DNA of 64,000 nt from Wyeomyia smithii (Eukaryota; Arthropoda; Insecta; Diptera; Culicidae), in NCBI RefSeq assembly GCF_029784165.1, contig NC_073696.1, positions 106,290,665 through 106,354,664 of the forward strand, given 5' to 3'. The position numbers were made by a program, and so were the translations under genes. The notes under the pieces were generated by a model that saw only the letters and a program-made list of their open reading frames with translations, searched no databases and had not been told where the DNA came from. This document shows positions 57,576 to 64,000 of this stretch, piece after piece; position 1 is the first letter of the stretch; the number at the start of each line of letters is the position of its first letter.

Positions 57576-60566
57576 CCATCTGCTTCACGGTGCTTGAGCT
57601 GGTTTGCATGCGATCGAATAAGCTTACGCCTTTTATGCTGAACTTTCAGCAACACGTTGTAGTTGACGTTACCAATAGCTTCGATAACTTCTCCTGCTGA
57701 CCAGATCCACTTATTGGCAGTGTATACCTTGGCATAGACTTTGTCTCCAGTTTGAAACGAACGGGAAACTGTGCCATGTTTTCTGTTGAATTGCTCATTC
57801 TGTTTCTGGTTCACGGTGGCTGGCTGGCGTTGTGTGGGTTTAAGTAGGCTGAGGATTGTCCGCATCTTCCGACCCAGCATCAGTTCTGTTGGCGATTTTC
57901 CTTGTAGTGTACGGCTTGGTGTTGAACGGTACGTCTGAAGGAATACTTGTAGCGTCTTGGCAATCTTCTCCCCCTCATTAATTTTCATCAGCGAACGTTT
58001 CAGCGTATCGACGAACCTCTTTGCTTGGCCGTTCGATTGTGGGTGATACGGCGCTGTTCGTAAATGCTGGATTTCATGCTCCTTGCAGAATGCCGCAAAG
58101 TGATCCGAGGTAAACTACGAACCGTTGTCTGATACTACAGTTTCTGGATCTCCAAATCGTGAAAACAGCTCATCCAGGAATTCAGTAACTGCTGGTGTGG
58201 TTGGAGATTGTACGATCTTTACTTCCGGCCATTTTGAATGCGCATCGACAACTACCAAGAAATATTGGTCGAAAACCGGCCCAGCGAAATCAATATGAAT
58301 TCGTTCCCATGGTTTGGTTGGTTGCGGCCATGATTGCAGTGGAACCTTTGTTGGTGTTTCGAGTGGGTGGCACAGTTGTTGCATTTCTTGAAAAAAATTT
58401 CGATGGCGTGGTCGATTTTTGGCCAGAAAACATAACTGCGAGCGATAGCTTTCATCCTCTAGATTCCGGGATGACCTCGATGGAGTTGCTTCAGAATTCG
58501 TTGGCGAAAGTTAGACGGAATTACTAACCGATCCGACATCATTAAACAGCCTTTCACAACAGCAACAGATTCACGGTAAGGATAGAATTGACGTACTGAA
58601 TCGTCTTCGATGCTGCTTGCGGAGGAAGGCCAACCTTTCTGGTTGTACTGAATCACTAGCTGTAGGAACGGGCATTTCAGTGTAGCTTTCCGAATCATGT
58701 TGAATGTGACTGGTAACGAACTGACAGCTTCATTCAGTGAAACTTCAACGTCTTCCTCTAACTGGATAGTAGCGATGATGAAATCTTCATCCGATTTCGT
58801 ATGACTGTCGATCAAGCGTGATAGTACATCCGCATAACCAAACTGGGTGGTGGAGATGTATTCGATTTCGAAGTCGTAGCACAGGAGAGTTAGCGCCCAC
58901 CGTTGCAAGCGGTTTGCTGTATGCGGCGGAATACCCTCTTTCGAACCAAAGATTCGCATCAAGGGTTGGTTGTCGGTTTGCAGCGTGAATTTCCGGCCGG
59001 GGATCATGCGGTGGAACTTTGTGACTCCAAACACCAGCGCCAAACCTTCCTTTTTCACTTGGCTATATCCAACTTCAGCTTGAGTCAACGAACGAGATGC
59101 ATGTGCGATTGCTTTCATGGAACCATCAGGAAACCGATGTAATGCGACTACACCAATACCAGTCTTTGATGCGTCTGCCGCGATGATGATTTCCAGATTT
59201 GGGTCATAGTGCGTGAGCAGCAAGTCTGATTGTAGCATTTGCTTGATTTTTTCAAACGACAGTTGACATGTTGAGGACCAATGGAAACGGACGTCCTTCT
59301 TTAAGAGTGCATCTAATGGATGTCGAAGCTGATGCATTTGCCGAACAAACTTTGAGTAAAAGTTTACAGCGCCCAGAAAAGAACGAAGGCTGGTGACATC
59401 GATTGGTGCAGGCATCTTGGAAATTGCTTCAACTTTTGCTGGATCTGGGCGCAAGCCATTGGCGTCGACGATGTGCCCCAGATATTTGATTTGCCGTTGA
59501 AGAATGCTGCATTTCTCTTTCCGAAGATGGAACCCGTACTCTTCTAGTCTCTTGAAAAGTGCCGTAAGACGTCGATGATGCTCCAACTCAGTTCTGCTGT
59601 ATACAATAATATCATCCAGGAATGATTCAACGCCATCGAGGTCAGCTATCATGCCGTTCATCAGCTGTTGGAAAGCTCCAGGGGCAGACTTTACACCTGG
59701 TGCAATCTGTTGAAGCGGTAAAGTCCTCGATGGGTGTTGATTGTTAACAGCTGCTTCGACTCGTCATCTACTTCAACTTGAAGGTACGCATCCGACAAGT
59801 CGATGATGCTGAAAAACTTGCAACCGTTGAGCTTGGTGAAAATATCATCCGGAACCGGTAACGGGTAATTGTTTGGCTCCAGAGCAGCGTTCAGTCCAGT
59901 GGAGTAGTCGGCGCAGATGCGTACTTTTCCGTTTGGCTTTTTCACAGTAACGATTGGAGCGGCCTACTGAGAAAAATTCACCGGTGTGATGAGTCCTAGT
60001 CACTCCAGACGATCGATCTCGGCATCAACTTTCACTACAGATGTGAATGGAACTGGACGCTTCGGCTTGAACACGGGGCGTGCGTCTTGTTTAAGAAACA
60101 GCTTGACTCTCGTTTTCTTGCAAAGTCCGAGCGATTCCTTGAATACGTTCGGAAACGCCGCCTTGTACTGTTCAATCGGAGGTTGAATGGAGATGGAACG
60201 TACATGATTGCAGATCGCCGAAAGAGGATGTGACCACAGCTCGAAAAGTTCAATCCAGTCGAGACCGAACAAATTGAGATTTGGATGTGTGGTTACATAG
60301 CAGGTGCCATTTTTGATGATTTTTCCCAGAGTGATGGGGCAGCTTAGTTCTGCAATGAGATGCAAGGGTTTGCCAGACGCTGTTTTTGCCTGATTGGTGG
60401 TTGGTTGCAGCTTCGGTGATCCGAGGTTTTCCCATGTCTGTCTTGAAATGACGGTTATGTCGGATGCTGTGTCGAACTGCAGCCGAATCTTTACTCCGCC
60501 GATTATGACATTCAGAAACTTCCTGCGGTCACTGCTCACCTGATTTACTGCAAAAACGCCGTTCAC
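57545..60566 (-). pseudogene. Gypsy element Pol (PR-RT-RNase H-INT), broken
   Basis: Protease (60566-60000) has LQFDTASDITVIS. In-frame stops follow at 60000-60002 (TGA) and 59964-59966 (TAG). RT shows FFSIIDLSDAYLQV (motif A) and FLDDIIVYSR (FLDD box), with a frameshift between them near 59690. RNase H has IIAADASKTGIG, TLQTDNQPL and YADVLSRL. Integrase: an in-frame TAG at 58459-58461 just after the His of the zinc-binding HHCC region, a frameshift near 58350-58384 after KCNNCATHSKH, and a TAG near 58112 after VVSDNGS. The C-terminal domain (57988-57545) is open, with 'GDKVYAKVYTANKWIWSAGE', a GPY/F-type module. No intact Pol can be made from this copy. Confidence 0.88.
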
Positions 60567-61579
60567 TGTGGACTTCTTTTTTTATTTTTGGTTCCTCCAA
60601 CGTTGGGCTTCACAGAGTTGCAGTTGCAATAACCTTCCTTGTGCCCTATGTTGTTGCAGGATTTACATGTATGATTCGCAAAAGGACATTCACGAACGTA
60701 GTGCATGCCACCGCACTGCCAGCATGGTGTCTTCGGAACGCTTGACAGCTTGTTATCCTTTGACTGTGGAACAGTTGGATTCGAGACTTGCTTTTTCTGT
60801 TTGATTGCACAGACTGATGCATTTATCGATGATTTCTGTTCTACCAAGGCAGTGTCATGTTTTAAATTCTGAACACGTTGACATTCGTTGATTAGTGTTT
60901 TCAATTTGCATTCACCTTCTCCTTCGGATTCTAGCTTGGCCAGTAGTCTGGTTCGAACGTCAGCTTCTTTAGGTGAACGCAGCCTACAGATGAAGATGAG
61001 AGACTTGAATTGATCGGATGTGATACGGTTCAACTCGAAATCCTCACATCGCTTGTTCACTGCCGCTGCATACGTTACGTAGTCCTCCTCAGTGCATTTT
61101 GAAAGTTGGAAGCACTGGTACCGTTTGCTGAACAAGGTAGTCCTCATTCCAAACAGCTGCTTCAATTTTTTCACGGTATCCTCGAAAGAAAAATCCCGGG
61201 GATGCGTCGGCAAAACGAAATTTACGTACTTATCGTGCACGGTCACACTGAGGCTTCGTAGTAGGAGACGGACCTTAGCTGCATCGTCCAGCTTTGCACC
61301 ATCCTTGATGTAAAGGTCTTCATATTTCTGGAACCATCGGTCGAACACATTGCCATTCTCGGGGTCGTAACAAAACTCACGGATATTGGACGCCAACGAT
61401 TCGATGATGAATTCGGGGCTGCTCGATGGCCGGGCCGGTGCTTTTTGATTGTTGAAACGTTCCATCATGGCCATGAGACGAGCATTTTGTTCCGCCATCT
61501 GTTTGTTCTGCTTGAGAATAAGCTTAAGAATGCCTTGATTTTCAGCACCGCTTGAAGTTTCGTCTTCGCCAGATGACAT
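60563..61579 (-). CDS. Gypsy element Gag polyprotein
   Basis: 338 aa, uninterrupted. An N-terminal acidic start (MSSGEDETSSGAENQG), a Gln-rich coiled-coil-like segment (KQNKQMAEQNARLMAMMERF) and a capsid-like core (FDRWFQKYEDLY, LLLRSLSVTVHDKYV). Two CX2CX4HX4C zinc knuckles close the protein: CWQCGGMHYVREC and CKSCNNIGHKEGYC. A run of seven A's lies just upstream of its stop codon. Pol is open in the -1 frame from there, so the A-run is a candidate frameshift site. It ends at TGA (60563-60565). The gene is the best-kept part of the element, and it could still make protein that acts on other copies. Confidence 0.85.
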   Translation of the reverse strand: MSSGEDETSSGAENQGILKLILKQNKQMAEQNARLMAMMERFNNQKAPARPSSSPEFIIESLASNIREFCYDPENGNVFDRWFQKYEDLYIKDGAKLDDAAKVRLLLRSLSVTVHDKYVNFVLPTHPRDFSFEDTVKKLKQLFGMRTTLFSKRYQCFQLSKCTEEDYVTYAAAVNKRCEDFELNRITSDQFKSLIFICRLRSPKEADVRTRLLAKLESEGEGECKLKTLINECQRVQNLKHDTALVEQKSSINASVCAIKQKKQVSNPTVPQSKDNKLSSVPKTPCWQCGGMHYVRECPFANHTCKSCNNIGHKEGYCNCNSVKPNVGGTKNKKRSPQ

Positions 61580-61641
61580 TATTTCGATCTTGCAGGTTCC
61601 AAGGAGGTATAGGTTGGGTTCTTATATTCTCGTCGCCAAAT

Positions 61642-61825
61642 TGTTACATCCGAATTACATTCAGGATAATTGAAAAGACTAACAAACTATTTCTAGGAGC
61701 TCTATTAAATATGAACTTGTTAGATTGGAAGGTAATTCATTAATGAAATAGATTTTTCACATCTGCCCACTTGTCACCGCAGACGCGGTTACTTTGATGC
61801 TACCATTGGTTTGCTAGTGGTAACA
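61642..61825 (-). repeat. 5' LTR of the gypsy element
   Basis: 184 bases with TGTTAC at one end and GTAACA at the other, next to the GATAC duplication. This side is 5' for the minus-strand element, because gag follows it. Confidence 0.92.
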
Positions 61826-61830
61826 GATAC

Positions 61831-62398
61831 TTACATTGACAAAAACATATGAGCAGGCTTCGAAACGGTCAGCATTTTCAATTGATCTCGCTTCCTTATC
61901 GTGCATCACAGTCGGCTTCCGCTCGTACGGCAAAAACCTCGCCCGATCGCTCGCGTTGGCGTTCAGCCTGGCAGAGGCCTCACACTGTCATTTGTTTGGC
62001 GATGTTATTTCGGTTTATTTATTTTGAGAAATATTATTACAAGAACGATGATATAAATAATTTCCGAAATATCCGCACCAAACGTGCGTAATTCTCATTT
62101 CTAGAAAAAATGTAAAAACACGTTTGAGGAAAAAACCGTCGTGGTGGTGGTGTTCGTTTGACATGTTCGTTCAAAAATGTATTAGAATGTATTGCAAAAA
62201 AATCTTTAGATTGTATTGTATAGAGGAATGCCCAAAAAATGCAACGATAAATACTGTGTAATATTGAATATTGGAAATATTTCGCAATATATCAATAGTG
62301 TCTTGCCCCAAGCTTGCAACTATCTTTCTGCTATTACTAACTCGAACGATGTCTTCTAACCACTCTACATATTGTAGTACCGAGCGTCACTCACTCAC
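61831..62398. other. Intergenic, dispersed repeats
   Basis: 61900-61985 ('tcgctcgcgttggcgttcag', 'ctggcagaggcctc') is related to 37055-37095. 62265-62305 ('tattggaaatatttcgcaat') is related to 26015-26060. No gene. Confidence 0.45.
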
Positions 62399-62825
62399 TC
62401 AAACAGTCCCAAGCCGTGGTGTGGCTTTTGCTGTACGTAAGAGTCGTCTCCATTCCACTCGGTCCATGGCTGCAGCTCGCCAGCCCTGCAGTCTGCGTAG
62501 GGTCCGCAGGTCGTCTTCCACCTGATCGATCCACCTTGCCCGCTGTGCACCTCTCCGTCTCGTCCCTGACGGATTGGTTTCAAGAACCATCTTTACCGGG
62601 CTGTCGTCTGACATCCTTACAACATGCCCAGCCCACCGCAGCCTGCCTATCTTAGCGGTGTGGACGATAGATGGCTCCCCAAGCAGCTCCTGCAGTTCGT
62701 GGTTCATTCACCTTCTCCACACTCCGTTTTCCATCTGCAGTCCACCTAAAATGGTACGCAGTACCTTCCGCTCGAACACCGCAAGGGCGCGTTGGTCCTC
62801 CAGTACCGAGCGTCATGTTGGGTTA
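62399..62825 (-). pseudogene. RTE-type retrotransposon ORF2, C-terminal fragment
   Basis: On the minus strand the sequence encodes 'EDQRALAVFERKVLRTILGG', an in-frame TGA near 62708-62710, then 'IGRLRWAGHVVRMSDDSPVK' and 'RRGAQRARWIDQVEDDL'. This is the C-terminal region after RT in RTE-like insect elements. Upstream RT and endonuclease are absent, consistent with a truncated piece. The phrase 'agtaccgagcgtca' occurs at both ends (62378 and 62804), which may reflect a duplication at integration or a shared repeat. Confidence 0.75.
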
Positions 62826-63190
62826 ATAATGAAAAGAATATTTTTCCGTTTCAGAGTTCAATTATTTCAGTTTTGAGCAAAACTGAAATATTTCAGAAAA
62901 AACTCAATTCTTCATTAGTGAAATCGCCACATACGTTTCAAGTCATATATATTATGGGAATGACTTTGGTGTTTGAGATATAAGAATATCGCTGCAATCA
63001 CGCACATAATCAATATCCATGAACCATGTTTAACAACTAGTTTGGGATATCGTCACGACTGTATGGGCATCGTTGAAATCACGATTAGAGCGAGTATCCA
63101 GCTTTTTACGCACTATAATGGCGAACACTATAGTGCAAATTTTGTAATAAATTACCCACTTTTTGACAACTCGGCTTACATAAATTTGAA
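62826..63190. other. Intergenic, no gene
   Basis: Contains relatives of the 57300-57390 and 17397-17470 repeats (62995-63160). No coding region. Confidence 0.4.
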
Positions 63191-64000
63191 GTCTTTGTAT
63201 TGTAACAGGGGGTCACCCTGTCACCCCCCGGCGAAACCCTTACAGGGCGGCCAGATACCTCTATCGGATTTCGGACTCTTGCTAGAACACAGGAAAAAAA
63301 ACAAACAAAATAAACAAAAACTCATCCGTTTATTCCGGTTCCTCTAGCTGTCAGTTGCGGTGAGTTGCCGATGGTGGCCGTCCGGGGCTGCTTTCTGCTG
63401 CTCCTGCAGCTCGAAGTATCCTTCGATCACTTCTGCTGCAATGGTCCTCGGCGGGGCGGTGTTTTCCTGCTCCTTGGCACTTAGCCGGGGGTAGCCAATA
63501 GCGCAGCTTACCCTATCCGGCGAGCAAACACCTGTAGTAGCACTCGCACTCACGGGCCAGCGGAACAACCTTCGCTGGTCTTACACGTATCCGCGGAACA
63601 ACCTTCGCGAGACACACAGGACACAGACTGCAAAAAAACAGCAGTTAAAACGCGCACAAAAATGATGTTTGACACGCGAAGAACGATAATCAAAGCAAAC
63701 CGATTTTGACACATTTTGTTTTTGATTTTGACACATACGTGTGAATGTGTTGGTGTCTTCAAAATTGCACTCTGTTTCTTGCGCGGACTGTCCGGGACAG
63801 TAAAAGGATAGTCCGGGATACTCCGGAAAATGTAAAAAAACAGTGATAGGACAAAGTGTAGTCCGCGGGGTAGCCACACCGCAAAAACGAAAACGACATT
63901 AATCAGCACTCAGCACACCACTTTTCCGCAGCTAGAGGGAAATTCCGGCCTATCTAACCCTGAACATCAATTCACAAATATAAAATGAAAATTATCGGCC
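63191..64000. other. Possible LTR of an element extending beyond the window
   Basis: From ~63191 ('tgtaacagggggtcaccctg') the sequence is GC-richer, with a local tandem repeat ('gcggaacaaccttcgc' at ~63561 and ~63592) and 'gtccggga' repeats near 63785-63825. A TGTAACAGG start fits an LTR end, but no second copy, primer site or coding domain lies inside the window. Confidence 0.3.

Larger units (their letters stand above)
57398..61825 (-). mobile_element. Ty3/gypsy LTR retrotransposon (Mag-like), defective
   Basis: Bounded by the 5-bp duplication GATAC (57393-57397 and 61826-61830). LTRs of ~180 bp lie at both ends; the right one (61642-61825) has perfect TGTTAC...GTAACA ends. The coding order on the minus strand is gag, protease, RT, RNase H and integrase, as in Ty3/gypsy. 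A short TTTGGCGACGAG just inside the 5' LTR may be the primer-binding site. Gag and pol are in different frames (-1) with a short overlap. At least six lesions in pol make it inactive. There is no env or chromodomain. The lineage assignment (Mag/K02A2.6-like) is from memory of RT and integrase style. Confidence 0.92.

Overview
The window reads as a repeat-rich, AT-rich insect nuclear genome segment. The protein-coding genes look dipteran, and the mix of transposons (LOA-, I- and RTE-type non-LTR elements, a Mag-like Ty3/gypsy element, tRNA-derived SINEs and many hAT-like MITEs) suggests a mosquito, probably culicine. The species is an inference; no species-diagnostic sequence was identified.

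Host genes lie in the right half. Four conserved eukaryotic genes could be exon-mapped, each with the exon sum in frame: XPO1/CRM1 (39079-44977, +, 7 exons, 1053 aa), COX10 (47561-49212, -, 4 exons, 464 aa), CIAPIN1 (52267-53279, +, 5 exons, 253 aa) and MPP10 (53374-55627, -, 4 exons, 647 aa). CIAPIN1 and MPP10 converge with 94 bp between their stop codons. The four do not form one pathway: nuclear export, mitochondrial heme A synthesis, cytosolic Fe-S protein assembly and 18S rRNA processing.

Left region, 1-10.7 kb: no host gene seen. It holds MITEs (two with exact 8-bp target duplications), SINEs and a ~1.6-kb composite repeat (3.6-5.2 kb) that recurs at 30.5-38.1 kb.

10.7-25.06 kb: a degenerate LOA/R1-like non-LTR retrotransposon in minus orientation. 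Its 5' two thirds plus ~3 kb of flank are tandemly duplicated (unit ~5.8-5.9 kb, 12650-18475 and 18477-24407). Each copy has private lesions, and a 55-bp repeat sits at the junction. The right breakpoint lies inside an inverted-repeat element carrying a 42-bp minisatellite.

25-38.6 kb: no host gene; a MITE, a SINE and a 5.8-kb I-clade retrotransposon (31095-36907) with a 13-bp target duplication, inserted into the second composite repeat.

55.9-64 kb: a hAT-like non-autonomous element, a Mag-like Ty3/gypsy element (57398-61825) with a GATAC target duplication, an RTE-type ORF2 fragment and an LTR-like sequence at the right edge.

No rRNA, functional tRNA, CRISPR, toxin or viral gene was seen, and I found no convincing new multi-gene system. 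The most informative structures are the tandem duplication, the nested and fossil insertions, and the extra 5' exon of COX10.
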